32,936 bases of DNA from an archaeon (GTDB lineage Archaea > Nanobdellota > Nanobdellia > Woesearchaeales > GW2011-AR9), in contig JAGVMW010000025.1 in NCBI GenBank assembly GCA_020053615.1, positions 1 through 32,936 of the forward strand, read 5' to 3'. Shown piece after piece: positions 6,537 to 15,817 of this stretch. A program made the translations under genes and the position numbers. Under the pieces are notes generated by a model. It worked only from the letters and a program-made list of their open reading frames with translations, did not search any database and was not told the origin of the DNA. Numbering within the stretch: position 1 is the first letter of the stretch; each line of letters starts with the position of its first letter.

Positions 6537-8147
6537 ATGAATGATTACGCCATAATCGATAAAGTGTACAATTTCTTTGTGGACAAGAACGAGATGGAAG
6601 GCTATTTGAGAAGAATAAATAAGGGAGAACTACCCGAACTTGAAACAATCAACTCATTTTTAGATAATGGAGAAAGATATTCTCATAATCCTACTTTATA
6701 TCATTCATTAGAACTAAGTTTAGCAGAATTAAAAAGATTACAAGCCAGATTTAATTTAAAGCATAACCAATCAAATACGTTTAGAGCCAAAACAGTAATA
6801 ATAAATGCAGAATACGTTGAAGATACTGCTTCAAATCAAGACAACATGCATCAAGATAACGTAACTCCAATTACATCAATCCAACCTAAAGTACTTTCTT
6901 CACCATCCAAATCAGAACCACAAACCTCACCATCATCAACCATTTCTTACACTCAACCATCCCAAGCCGCCAAACGAATTATCACACCATTAACTCTCAC
7001 TCCCACCTCAATACATTCTTTCTTCTCCTTTCAGGGTATCGTCGGAGAAGAAAAAAATCGAGAATTAATGATGTACGGTTTAGTTGCCCGTGCAAACATG
7101 GGTATAGAAAGTCTTTCCGGCAGCGGAAAATCTGCTTTGTTGTACGCTTTGTTAAAAGCACTTCCTCCAGAACGATACTTAACTATTCATCAAGCTACTG
7201 ACCGCAGTTTATATCACAATCCAAAAATAAATTCCAGCAATTATATCATAATTCCAGAACTACAAAAAATATTCAGCAAAGACATTGAAGAAATTATCAA
7301 AAACTTAACCGAAGGAGTAGATTCTACTTATACCAGAACAAATTCCAAGCGAAATGGTGTAGATACATTCAAGATAAACAAAAAACCAATATTATATTCA
7401 TTTGCCATAACTAACAAACATCTAAAAGAACGCGATGACGAATTCTACCGCAGGTTTATCATATTCCATACTGACATCAGCAGAGAGCAGAATAAGAAAG
7501 TAGCTTTAAGCTTTGCCGAAAGAGAACTGCAGCCAGAAGCAACCACAGATGATTATTCAGCTTGGCAAAGCCATATCTCAAATTGTTTGGATTCAACTGC
7601 GGAAATAAAGAATCCATTCTTACCGCACATAATTGAATCACTCCCACCAGAAATTTCCGAACAGGTGCGGTTTAGGTCATCGGTAAAATATTTGCATCAA
7701 TTAATCTGCGGAGCAACTTTATTTAATTCTACTGCAAATAACAATGTAGATAAAATAAACCAGAAATATCTTTTCTCTGGACTGTCTGATAATCTCAAAG
7801 TGACAGAATTATACGAGCAAGTATTAGTAGATAATTTGTATGGGTTAAGTGTAATAGACCGAGCTTTGCTAAACCTTCTCGACGATGAACCAACTCACAC
7901 TGGAGCTGTAAAACAGAAATTTGGAGAAGTATATGCAACTTCTATCCCTATCGAAGATTCATTATCTAAGCTCACTGCCAGTGGTCTGGTAGGAAAAGAG
8001 GGCGACGCATATCGGTTAAGAATTGCTCCAAAGATAACCCTCAACCCTGAACGGGCTTTGGACGCAGCCGATAAGTTCATGCAGCTGCACTACCCCAAAT
8101 ACCGTGACCAATGGCATGAGCTATGTTTAAAGCAGATGGAAACATAA
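6537..8147 (+). CDS. P-loop ATPase with C-terminal winged-helix-like region
   Basis: 536 residues. The N-terminal 90 residues are helical; 100-150 is a Ser/Thr/Pro/Gln-rich linker. A P-loop (ESLSGSGKS, 191-199) precedes a hydrophobic strand ending in PELQ (YIIIPELQ, 236-243) as Walker B-like, then AITN (sensor-1-like) and FYRRF (possible arginine finger). This is the order of AAA+/MCM/MoxR-type ATPases, but the Walker B is atypical and I cannot name a family. Residues about 440-510 (LLNLLDDEPTHTGAVKQKFG, LSKLTASGLVGKEGDAYRL) resemble a winged helix. It starts 2 bases after the AAA+ gene with no visible ribosome site, so it is probably translated by coupling. The two ATPases may work together. 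Confidence 0.75.
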   Translation: MNDYAIIDKVYNFFVDKNEMEGYLRRINKGELPELETINSFLDNGERYSHNPTLYHSLELSLAELKRLQARFNLKHNQSNTFRAKTVIINAEYVEDTASNQDNMHQDNVTPITSIQPKVLSSPSKSEPQTSPSSTISYTQPSQAAKRIITPLTLTPTSIHSFFSFQGIVGEEKNRELMMYGLVARANMGIESLSGSGKSALLYALLKALPPERYLTIHQATDRSLYHNPKINSSNYIIIPELQKIFSKDIEEIIKNLTEGVDSTYTRTNSKRNGVDTFKINKKPILYSFAITNKHLKERDDEFYRRFIIFHTDISREQNKKVALSFAERELQPEATTDDYSAWQSHISNCLDSTAEIKNPFLPHIIESLPPEISEQVRFRSSVKYLHQLICGATLFNSTANNNVDKINQKYLFSGLSDNLKVTELYEQVLVDNLYGLSVIDRALLNLLDDEPTHTGAVKQKFGEVYATSIPIEDSLSKLTASGLVGKEGDAYRLRIAPKITLNPERALDAADKFMQLHYPKYRDQWHELCLKQMET

Positions 8148-8154
8148 ACTAAAA

Positions 8155-8287
8155 GTACGTGCATAGCATCATAATGTCAAAATTCATTCAGAATATGCCT
8201 ACGAAGGTGACAGGGGGACTTGCCCCCTACGGGGATGTCGCCCCAACGATAACCCTCACCAGAATTTTGAAGATGCTATGCATGTAC
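8155..8287. mobile_element. palindromic element, copy C
   Basis: 133 bases with 16-base ends GTACGTGCATAGCATC (8155-8170) and GATGCTATGCATGTAC (8272-8287), one mismatch between arms. The central hairpin GGTGACA 8206-8212 / TGTCGCC 8236-8242 encloses AGGGGGACTTGCCCCCTACG, the same core as copy B in reverse orientation. The ends belong to the TGCATAGCATC subtype shared with the elp3 copy. No clear target duplication. It lies between the P-loop ATPase gene and the long coiled-coil gene. Confidence 0.8.
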
Positions 8288-8322
8288 TACAACAACAATA
8301 AAAATATTGGAGGTGTTTAATC

Positions 8323-9894
8323 ATGATGAACACACAAACGGATGCATATATGTATTGGGTAGATAACAAAAGATGCTTAGAAGAAATTATTGATAGAAGA
8401 GAAGCATTAACCAAACCAGAACAACTAACTGCAGATAATTTAATTCGAGCACAATCCGGATTAAGAAGATTACAAGACGAGATGATTCATCTGCAAAAAA
8501 CCTGCGGAGGAGATTTGCCGCCGTCAAGCTACCGAGAGATTAAAGAAGCTAATCACGCTTTTGAAGAGATTGTAGAAGCCCTGTCTCAGAAACGAAAAGA
8601 ATATTTATCATTAGCTCCACAAATTAGTTTAGATATTAAAATATGGCACAATTCTACTGAAGCAAATAAAGAAGGAGAACTAACCTCGGTCATGGAGCTT
8701 TGTTCCAAGTATCGTTGCGCTACTGATTTTGACCCCGAATTCTTCCCGGGAAAAACACAATTAAATCAGTTCTATGCAGATCTATCTGAACTAACATTCA
8801 TAGCCTCTCCACGAGTGGCAGAAGAATACCTTCAAAGATATACCCAATTAACCACAATTGATGAAGTGATTAAATTTAAACAGGGATTTGAGCAGAATTT
8901 TTGGCAGAAAGCAGATAGAATAAAACATAAGTTAAATCAAAAGTATGAAAGAAAAATAAGTAAAGAAGAACAGGCTATATTAAATGTGCATCCTTTAGGA
9001 ACTTTTACTTTGATTAAAGAGGACATCAAAAATATTACAGAAAAAACAGCAGAATTCCAAAAGACGAAGAAAGAGTTATGGCAGGGAATTACTGCGCTTC
9101 GTGATGACTTGGTGTATCTTAGCAATAATGTTCCGGCACTAAACCAGATTTATGTAAATAAAGTATTAACTCCGATTAACCCAATTAAGTCAGTGGCAGA
9201 TTACTTATTGTTAAAGAAAGATTCAGCTGATTACCAGAAGTCAATTGGGAATTTGAAAAAGCTTAAAGAAGAAAAGAAGAAAGAACTTACCAAATTAGCT
9301 AAAACTGAATGTTCTGAATTAACCCAGACTATAACGACAGATATGAATTCACAGGATTATACCAAATTTGAGAAATATACTAACAGAATAATTGAACTTA
9401 AAGATTACTGCAAACAATTAGGAGAAGAGGAAACTTATGCAGTGCTACAGACTCAGTTCGACCGCATTGATAGGATAAATAAATATGTAGCTGCAATCCA
9501 ACCGAAAGAAAAGCTAGAGTTAAGGATAACTGTAGGAGAATATGAAACTAAACCTACAACTAAAATACTTGATATCGAGCCAAAAAAAGTGGATGCTGCA
9601 TCCAATAAAGATCTTCCTTGGATGCCAATTGTCACCGAGCAGGATTTAACCGTAGCCGGGTTTAGATATTCCCGGTATGCCCAAGACAATTCGCTGAAAC
9701 AATTGTGCCTGCAGATTGCTGGAGTGAACGAGAAAGGAGAATATTCCTGTACTACACTTAAAGATAGAGTAAGCAGTATAGACAAACAAAAGTTTAGGAT
9801 AGTTGGTGAAAAATTGTTAGGTGATGATGAAATTATTTACAGTGCGCTGAAGGAAGGGATTGGGAAGTGTGGATACCAGCGAAAAGTAGTTTAA
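8323..9894 (+). CDS. long coiled-coil protein, unknown function
   Basis: 523 residues, predominantly charged helix with many K/E/Q heptad-like stretches (for example KNITEKTAEFQKTKKELWQG, SIGNLKKLKEEKKKELTKLA). No membrane helix. The last 110 residues (from about DLPWMPIVTEQDLTVAGFRY) look globular and contain several cysteines. A strong ribosome site (TTGGAGGTG) stands before ATG 8323; the ATG at 8326 is an alternative. Last gene of the plus-strand cluster; its stop is 3 bases from the stop of the converging membrane kinase gene. Family not recognised. Confidence 0.75.
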   Translation: MMNTQTDAYMYWVDNKRCLEEIIDRREALTKPEQLTADNLIRAQSGLRRLQDEMIHLQKTCGGDLPPSSYREIKEANHAFEEIVEALSQKRKEYLSLAPQISLDIKIWHNSTEANKEGELTSVMELCSKYRCATDFDPEFFPGKTQLNQFYADLSELTFIASPRVAEEYLQRYTQLTTIDEVIKFKQGFEQNFWQKADRIKHKLNQKYERKISKEEQAILNVHPLGTFTLIKEDIKNITEKTAEFQKTKKELWQGITALRDDLVYLSNNVPALNQIYVNKVLTPINPIKSVADYLLLKKDSADYQKSIGNLKKLKEEKKKELTKLAKTECSELTQTITTDMNSQDYTKFEKYTNRIIELKDYCKQLGEEETYAVLQTQFDRIDRINKYVAAIQPKEKLELRITVGEYETKPTTKILDIEPKKVDAASNKDLPWMPIVTEQDLTVAGFRYSRYAQDNSLKQLCLQIAGVNEKGEYSCTTLKDRVSSIDKQKFRIVGEKLLGDDEIIYSALKEGIGKCGYQRKVV

Positions 9895-9897
9895 ATA

Positions 9898-12321
9898 TTA
9901 AGTGTTGGTGGTATAAGTATAATTAATCTGACATGATTCAGGAACAGAATTACTTCTAGCTTTATTTCCAGCGGAATCCATTACATCTAATACATAGCAA
10001 TCATCTTTAAAAGGTCCGACAGAATAAGTAGTATTAAAGCTCCTATCAATATCCCGCCATTCTTTTACAACTTCAGTTTTGTTATACAATTTTGCTATCA
10101 TTTCAGAAGATGTACTATTTCTTATTTCTGCTTTAAGAATTAAGTTGTTTTTACTACACACCCATTCACTTCTACAGATATATTCTTCAAAAATAACAGC
10201 ACAGTTTAAAAAATCATCCCCATATACTGAAATTTCTACCGGCCCAGCGCACTCAACATTTACATCAGTCAGGCCATTGCATTGGTAATCTTCAAATACC
10301 ATATTAACTTCTTGACCAGTATAGTTTACTTTACATTTAATGTGGTCTCGGTCATACTCACAATGGAAATTTCCAGAATTGGGGACATAAAGATTTGCTC
10401 CACCGCCTTCGCAAAGAAGAACATTTTTATCAGACCAACAGTTGCCATTGCCACAAATCGAATCTAAGCTGACATATAATTTATTAGTAATATGGCTTTC
10501 AGCTTTAACTCGCACCATTATCTCTCCTAAATCCTCAACGTTTTTTGTAGTGCGAAGTTCTTCTTTGCAGTCAATTAACTGTCCTGCAAATTCCGGAGGT
10601 TTTATTTTGATACTTTCAGTATTTATACTTCCTCTTTTATCCATCGCAGTAAGGGTGTAAGTTAAACCATAAGGACAATCTACACTAAAACTAACATCTA
10701 GTTTTGCTCCAAGATTCTTATCCCATTCATAGACCAAATGATTATCTTTATACAATCTTACATCAGATAACCCAATATCTTCATCTCCACTTTCAACAAC
10801 ACCCTCTATCCTATAAACTTTTCCACTATCTGAACGTCGTTCATTAATTTTTATCTCAGGAGGTGCATCAGCATGCAATTTATATTCACAGCCGTCGCTG
10901 GTAGCAATGAAATATCCAGCAGCTGCTGCCATTGCTACAATAGAAGTAGCCGCTAAACCGATGCGAAGTGCTTTTTTGAAAGTATTTTTTTCCACAGGTT
11001 TCATCTTAACCTCGCTAACCATCGAAGTAAACAAATCGATTGCTTGGGGTTTAGAACAATATTCTTTAGATGAAGCAATAATCACCTCATCAGACAAAGC
11101 TTTGGTGGAAGATACTTTTGACAAAATACAACTATAAGCAGATTCCATCTCTAATCCAGGAGGTAAACTTAATTTACATTCTTTTAAATATTGTGGGAGC
11201 GTTATTGGATTTAACGTTGGTGGATTAACTTTATACTCTTGTAGTGGAGCCAGACCTAAAGATTTAAGTTCTTGAGCAATTGCACCAGCAGATTGATAAC
11301 GTTCATCTTTAGAAGATGTTCCTTTAATGATTATATCTGTTAACGTCTGATAGTGATTACCATCACATACAGAGGGATATTTTTCCTTGAGTTTATTGAT
11401 AATAGATTTGCTCAATTCACTCTTATCACCGCCACTTTTTTCTTTAAGCGGTTCTACCAATTTTCCAGTTAACATCAAACACAACAAGTTAATAAGATTA
11501 TAAGTATCATATGATGGTTCAATACTCTGACCATAATCAATATCAAATTTAGGAGGATGATATACCTTATTAACGGTTATTCCTGATTGAGTGGTGTAAT
11601 AACTGCCAGAGATTCCACTAACCGAAACCATACTATATAATTTACTTGCTTTCATATTCCTTTCTTTAGCTAACCCAAAATCATTTAGTAATACTCTCTT
11701 AACCCCTTTTTCATCTTTATATATCAGTACATTGCTTGGAGAAATATCAACCAAGATAATCCCATCTTTTAATATTCCACCATTATCATTTATTCTTCGA
11801 GCATTATGAAATAAGTCAGCTTGCTCGCACATTTCGGTGGCAATATGCACTACTTCTTCTAGTGATTCTATTTTTTTGTTTGCCGTTACTCTCAATTTCC
11901 TAAGCAGTGGATTGTTCTTTTCCATGTCTAAAGTTATATCTTTAAATTCATCATCCACCCCTAATAAACTGTGAAGAGTATTTTCAGAGGTGAAAGCCAA
12001 TCCAGGGATATATTTAAACAAAAGACATAATGCTCCATTAACTCGACCATAATTCTCATACAAAGTTAAATTAGTGTACTGAGGAAAATAAGTCTTGAGA
12101 AATTCCAGTACCAAAATTTCATTCTTTTGCACCTCTCTACTGGCCACCCCAGTACAATTACTAGAATGCCTGAAGATCTTAGCAAACATTTTTTCAGGAG
12201 TTTCACCTTTCTCAGAATAATCACAAATATACCGAGCACTCATAGTTCCTTTACTATGCTTTTCTATATTACTAAGCACTCCATCATTGTTTAGCTGATA
12301 AGTTAAGTTTTGATCAGTCAT
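9898..12321 (-). CDS. membrane Ser/Thr protein kinase with Ig-like ectodomain
   Basis: 807 residues. N-terminal eukaryotic-like protein kinase: AKIF with the beta-3 lysine K48, catalytic loop VDISPSN (D192, N197; the usual HRD histidine-arginine is replaced by Leu-Val), and NDFGLAKE with D214 of DFG. Kinase domain to about 360, then a helical juxtamembrane segment, one membrane helix (about 451-473) and an exported part of about 330 residues rich in beta strands and cysteine, starting PPEIKIN and including YTLTAMDKRGSINTESIKI, an Ig-like pattern. The plan resembles bacterial PknB-type receptors with a different sensor domain. No ribosome site is visible; an A/T-rich stretch about 27 bases upstream of the start could be a separate promoter. 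It is the last gene of the minus-strand cluster, 36 bases after its neighbour. Confidence 0.85.
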   Translation of the reverse strand: MTDQNLTYQLNNDGVLSNIEKHSKGTMSARYICDYSEKGETPEKMFAKIFRHSSNCTGVASREVQKNEILVLEFLKTYFPQYTNLTLYENYGRVNGALCLLFKYIPGLAFTSENTLHSLLGVDDEFKDITLDMEKNNPLLRKLRVTANKKIESLEEVVHIATEMCEQADLFHNARRINDNGGILKDGIILVDISPSNVLIYKDEKGVKRVLLNDFGLAKERNMKASKLYSMVSVSGISGSYYTTQSGITVNKVYHPPKFDIDYGQSIEPSYDTYNLINLLCLMLTGKLVEPLKEKSGGDKSELSKSIINKLKEKYPSVCDGNHYQTLTDIIIKGTSSKDERYQSAGAIAQELKSLGLAPLQEYKVNPPTLNPITLPQYLKECKLSLPPGLEMESAYSCILSKVSSTKALSDEVIIASSKEYCSKPQAIDLFTSMVSEVKMKPVEKNTFKKALRIGLAATSIVAMAAAAGYFIATSDGCEYKLHADAPPEIKINERRSDSGKVYRIEGVVESGDEDIGLSDVRLYKDNHLVYEWDKNLGAKLDVSFSVDCPYGLTYTLTAMDKRGSINTESIKIKPPEFAGQLIDCKEELRTTKNVEDLGEIMVRVKAESHITNKLYVSLDSICGNGNCWSDKNVLLCEGGGANLYVPNSGNFHCEYDRDHIKCKVNYTGQEVNMVFEDYQCNGLTDVNVECAGPVEISVYGDDFLNCAVIFEEYICRSEWVCSKNNLILKAEIRNSTSSEMIAKLYNKTEVVKEWRDIDRSFNTTYSVGPFKDDCYVLDVMDSAGNKARSNSVPESCQINYTYTTNT

Positions 12322-12357
12322 GGTATTTTATGTTTAGTTTGTTAGTTTTTATTTAGT

Positions 12358-13698
12358 TTATTCTGTTTTTGGCTCACTTTCTGATTTGTCTGGAGTTATT
12401 GCTGTTGGTTCAGTGATAACTTCAGTTGTAGTACCACTTGACCCTATCGGTACGGCTGCTGATTCATCTGGTACTACAGCTGGTTTAGTACCGTTTGACT
12501 TTGGTGACACACCTTTCTGCGTAGAGGGTAATTTAGTTTTGACTCCAACTGATTTAGACTTATTACCATAGAGGTCAGTACATTCTACTTTAGTATAAAT
12601 TACATTTCGGTATAATGGACAAGTGTTCAAAGGCAATTTATAATCATTCATAATATTATCCAAAGATTTAGTGACAAAAGGAGAATTTGGACAGGTGATA
12701 TTACAGGTAACTGGTTCTGTTTCTCCATTTATCTCAATAGTATAATACTTTGAACTTATTTTAGCTTTAGTTACTTCATTTATTTTACTTAATGATACTT
12801 TGGGAGGAGTCTTATCTACATCCGTAGGAATTACTGCATGCATATTCTCTACTGCTAGTTTAGCTGTATCGGATGTAGCTTCATTTACATTAGCACCAGT
12901 TGCCTCAGCTGCTGCTGGCTGACTTAGTGGCACTAGTTTAGTAATCTCTGATATTAATGATAGTTTATTTGAGATGTAACTTTTAACTTCTCTAAGACAC
13001 TTGCTTATCTTGTCACTCTTCGGTATTTCCGGAGGACGATAAGTAGAAGCAATCTCTGATTCTGCCACTCGCCTTTGATGTACATGAACCTCGGGTGCTT
13101 TATACCATATCAACAGCCCTATTCCAGCACAAACTAAACCGCTTAATAAGCCAGATCCAAGCATAGTTGCATAATTTGGTCTCCTCAACAACGTATTAAT
13201 CTCATAGTTTGCCACTTTTTCCTCTACCTGAGTCCTATCATCTTTAGTTTCATCAGATGTAGATGAAGAGTGCAACTTTAAAATATCTTTAAGCAACTTA
13301 GTATTCGCACCGACTTCATTCGATAATTGTTCTAATGTAACAGGAGCAGTGATTTGATTATAAGCGTCATAGCTTTCTCTTACCAGTCTAAGCACTGCAT
13401 TGGAATCGGTTTTCTCACCTAAGCCTAAGACATCAACAAGACTGGAATAAAATTGTAAATACTGTCCTAAATATTGTTGACTCACTTTAATCTTAGCAGA
13501 TAACTCATCATAAGTAGCCGTTTTAGGCAGCCCAACATGAATTTTCAGTTCGGTTAATTTATCTTCTAACGAATGAATATATGCATCTCTATCATCAATA
13601 CTTTTTGACAGCTTACCCACTACACTACCTAAAGCAGAAAATCGTTCATCTAATGATAGTGGAACTTCACTTTCAGTTGTGTCAGTTGTAGCGTTCAT
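12358..13698 (-). CDS. membrane protein with coiled coil and Ig-like ectodomain
   Basis: 446 residues from the ATG at 13698, which sits 1 base after the previous stop; a longer start at 13773 lies inside that gene and is less likely. Residues about 14-47 (LSLDERFSALGSVVGKLSKS..) are nearly identical to the N-terminus of the neighbouring protein at 13700-14317. A helical cytoplasmic region follows, one membrane helix (about 177-199, LGSGLLSGLVCAGIGLLIWY), a stalk, a cysteine-bearing Ig-like domain (VTCNITCPNSPF, TKVECTDLYGNKSKS) and a Ser/Thr/Pro-rich tail that may be extended or glycosylated. A plausible receptor or anchor partner of the membrane kinase, whose ectodomain is similar in style. 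Confidence 0.8.
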   Translation of the reverse strand: MNATTDTTESEVPLSLDERFSALGSVVGKLSKSIDDRDAYIHSLEDKLTELKIHVGLPKTATYDELSAKIKVSQQYLGQYLQFYSSLVDVLGLGEKTDSNAVLRLVRESYDAYNQITAPVTLEQLSNEVGANTKLLKDILKLHSSSTSDETKDDRTQVEEKVANYEINTLLRRPNYATMLGSGLLSGLVCAGIGLLIWYKAPEVHVHQRRVAESEIASTYRPPEIPKSDKISKCLREVKSYISNKLSLISEITKLVPLSQPAAAEATGANVNEATSDTAKLAVENMHAVIPTDVDKTPPKVSLSKINEVTKAKISSKYYTIEINGETEPVTCNITCPNSPFVTKSLDNIMNDYKLPLNTCPLYRNVIYTKVECTDLYGNKSKSVGVKTKLPSTQKGVSPKSNGTKPAVVPDESAAVPIGSSGTTTEVITEPTAITPDKSESEPKTE

Positions 13699-13699
13699 G

Positions 13700-14317
13700 T
13701 TACTTAGGATTTTTCTTAAATCGCCCCCATACTTTAACTCCAAAATTATATAGTGGATCTTCCTCTTCTTCAAATATTTCTGCTACTTTAACGCTTGCTT
13801 TATATAATCTGGAGTATATACTACTCATTCCACCACCAACATAATTGAATGCCAACTTTAATTTAGGGGAATACCATTTTGACTTTCTTTTTTCCTCGTG
13901 ATAATCTGGAGATAATACCTCAATTAAGTAATCTAATTTTTTGTCCAGTAAAGGAAGATATCCTTTAATTTCATTAATTTTAGTAGATAACTCTTTTAGG
14001 GGAATACTTTTCTTAATTTCTTCTAAAAAAGGTATTATTTTAGTTAACATCTCTTCCAGAGAGGTCAAAGAGTGATATTTTTCATCAATACGTGTTAGTT
14101 TATCATCAATTTTAGTATAAAGTTCCAATGATATAGCACTATGGATATCTTTTGCAGCTTTTAATTGGCCTTCTAAATTATGGATATATACATTTCTATC
14201 ATCAATGCATTTTGACAGCTTTCCCACTACACTGCCTAAAGCTGAAAATCGTTCTTCCAAAGATAATTTAATTGCACTTTCCGAGGCATCAGTTTTTTCG
14301 TCCATTTTTATTACCAT
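13700..14317 (-). CDS. coiled-coil protein sharing an N-terminal module with its neighbour
   Basis: About 205 residues from ATG 14317, just after the PP2C stop, with a GGA-containing stretch upstream; ATG 14305 and ATG 14341 are alternatives. Residues about 18-55 (LSLEERFSALGSVVGKLSKC) match the N-terminus of the protein at 12358-13698. The rest is helical (KIIPFLEEIKKSIPLKELSTK), with a C-terminal region KLAFNYVGGGMSSIYSRLYK that is amphipathic and not a clear membrane helix. No family recognised. The duplicated module may mediate pairing of the two proteins or docking to a common partner (inference). Confidence 0.75.
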   Translation of the reverse strand: MVIKMDEKTDASESAIKLSLEERFSALGSVVGKLSKCIDDRNVYIHNLEGQLKAAKDIHSAISLELYTKIDDKLTRIDEKYHSLTSLEEMLTKIIPFLEEIKKSIPLKELSTKINEIKGYLPLLDKKLDYLIEVLSPDYHEEKRKSKWYSPKLKLAFNYVGGGMSSIYSRLYKASVKVAEIFEEEEDPLYNFGVKVWGRFKKNPK

Positions 14318-14318
14318 T

Positions 14319-15815
14319 TTATTTTTCCAAAAAATCTCCAATCCATCTCAATACTTCTTTTGGACCATTGGACCACGCTCTTGTTTCTTGTTTTTCTGGG
14401 GAATATTCTTTATTGGATAACTGTTGATTAATTTTTTCAATAACCCCATCATTATAACCTCCTAAAGTTAATGCAATCTTCTCGTTGGGAGTTATTTCAG
14501 TAGGTTCAAATTCATCTTTTTTTTTTACGGATTCATCACTATCTATTCCTAAAGCATAATGAGAAAATTTAATCAGATATTTCTTCATAGAATTGTATAA
14601 TCCTTTATTTTTCTCAAGTTTAACAATCTCTTCTTCTAACTCAGCTATTTTTTTAATTAACCCATCTTTCTCTACTTCATAATCGATTATTCCACCATGC
14701 AATCTATCAATCTCTTCATCTTTGAGTTTAATATTAGCATCATATGCTGCTTTATCTTGTCTTCTTCCTTCTTTTTCATCAGCTAGCCGTCCCTCTAAAC
14801 TACTATTGGCTACTTCAAGACGAGCTATAGCTGCTTCTTTGATTCCTACTTCTCGTTGATATCCATCACGTTGCCTTTCTGTCTCTGGAAGCGTAACTTC
14901 AACGACTGTTTTTAATTCACCTAATCTTTGGTTGATAGAATCTTCCATATCAACCAATATCATTGTGGTATCGTCGTATTTAATGTTACCATCTATCCTG
15001 CTTACTAATTCTTCACTTTCTCTCAGGACATAAGCATTAAGTATCCTTTCAATCATCTGTGCTTTAGTATCACTCGGGTTAAGCCTGAAATCATCTATAC
15101 CTCCTACAATTCGCTTTATTTTGTCTTCAACCAACTCGTCTAATCGGCCATATGGACGGCGAATTCTTTCAACAAACAGGTCTAATACTTTTGACATATC
15201 ATGATACTTTCCGTGAGCACCGGCCCAGATTTGTGCTATTTCTGCATCAGTTACACGACTCATCAATCCATCAGTAGTAAGTAGTATTTTTGAAGGCTTA
15301 TCCAGTGAGATATCATATTCCACTACTGCTTGATCGATTCTACTATCGATATCCAAACGGTTATTTGGGATATGACCTTGACCAATATAATTCTTGGGCC
15401 CATCATAATCTCCCTCATCTATAGTTATCTGTTTTAACACATTATTATATCCAAAATAAACTCTGCTGTCACCCATGTGGGCCAAATACAACTTACTTGA
15501 AGAGAGGAGAACCGTATCGATGGTAGTGTGCGTTGTTCCAATTTTCTCCAGTGCACGATGGGCATTAAATAAAGCTTCTTTCAATGCTTTTTCAAGGGGG
15601 TAATCTGGAGCTTGTGATAAAGTTTTAGTCAAATAATTTCGGATTACATTTACACTAATATTACTGGCAACTGCTCCGTGATGACCGCTTAATCCATCAC
15701 CAATTATAAATAAGTTCCAATCTGTGCCATCTTTACTTTTAAAGCTCGAAGTACAATACGAATCTTCTTTTTCATCGTGCAATCGATTAATTTCTTCTTT
15801 TACATATACTTTCAT
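14319..15815 (-). CDS. PP2C-type protein phosphatase with coiled-coil tail
   Basis: 498 residues. The N-terminal 290 residues are a PPM/PP2C phosphatase: metal-site residues in EDSY (E17, D18) and GDGLSGHHG (D40, G41), HMGDSRVY (D116), LTTDGL (D182) and DDTTM (D281, D282). These enzymes use Mn/Mg to dephosphorylate Ser/Thr. Residues about 300-415 form a long coiled coil, and the C-terminus is a small region of unknown role. Start 2 bases after the upstream stop with a GAGGTT ribosome site. Opposing activity to the two kinases of the same cluster is the natural reading; actual substrates are unknown. Confidence 0.9.
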   Translation of the reverse strand: MKVYVKEEINRLHDEKEDSYCTSSFKSKDGTDWNLFIIGDGLSGHHGAVASNISVNVIRNYLTKTLSQAPDYPLEKALKEALFNAHRALEKIGTTHTTIDTVLLSSSKLYLAHMGDSRVYFGYNNVLKQITIDEGDYDGPKNYIGQGHIPNNRLDIDSRIDQAVVEYDISLDKPSKILLTTDGLMSRVTDAEIAQIWAGAHGKYHDMSKVLDLFVERIRRPYGRLDELVEDKIKRIVGGIDDFRLNPSDTKAQMIERILNAYVLRESEELVSRIDGNIKYDDTTMILVDMEDSINQRLGELKTVVEVTLPETERQRDGYQREVGIKEAAIARLEVANSSLEGRLADEKEGRRQDKAAYDANIKLKDEEIDRLHGGIIDYEVEKDGLIKKIAELEEEIVKLEKNKGLYNSMKKYLIKFSHYALGIDSDESVKKKDEFEPTEITPNEKIALTLGGYNDGVIEKINQQLSNKEYSPEKQETRAWSNGPKEVLRWIGDFLEK

Positions 15816-15817
15816 AT

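Noticed and set aside
13699..13773. Longer start for the membrane coiled-coil protein
   Set aside because: It runs through the end of the neighbouring gene; the ATG at 13698, 1 base after that stop, gives an N-terminus aligned with the paralogous module.
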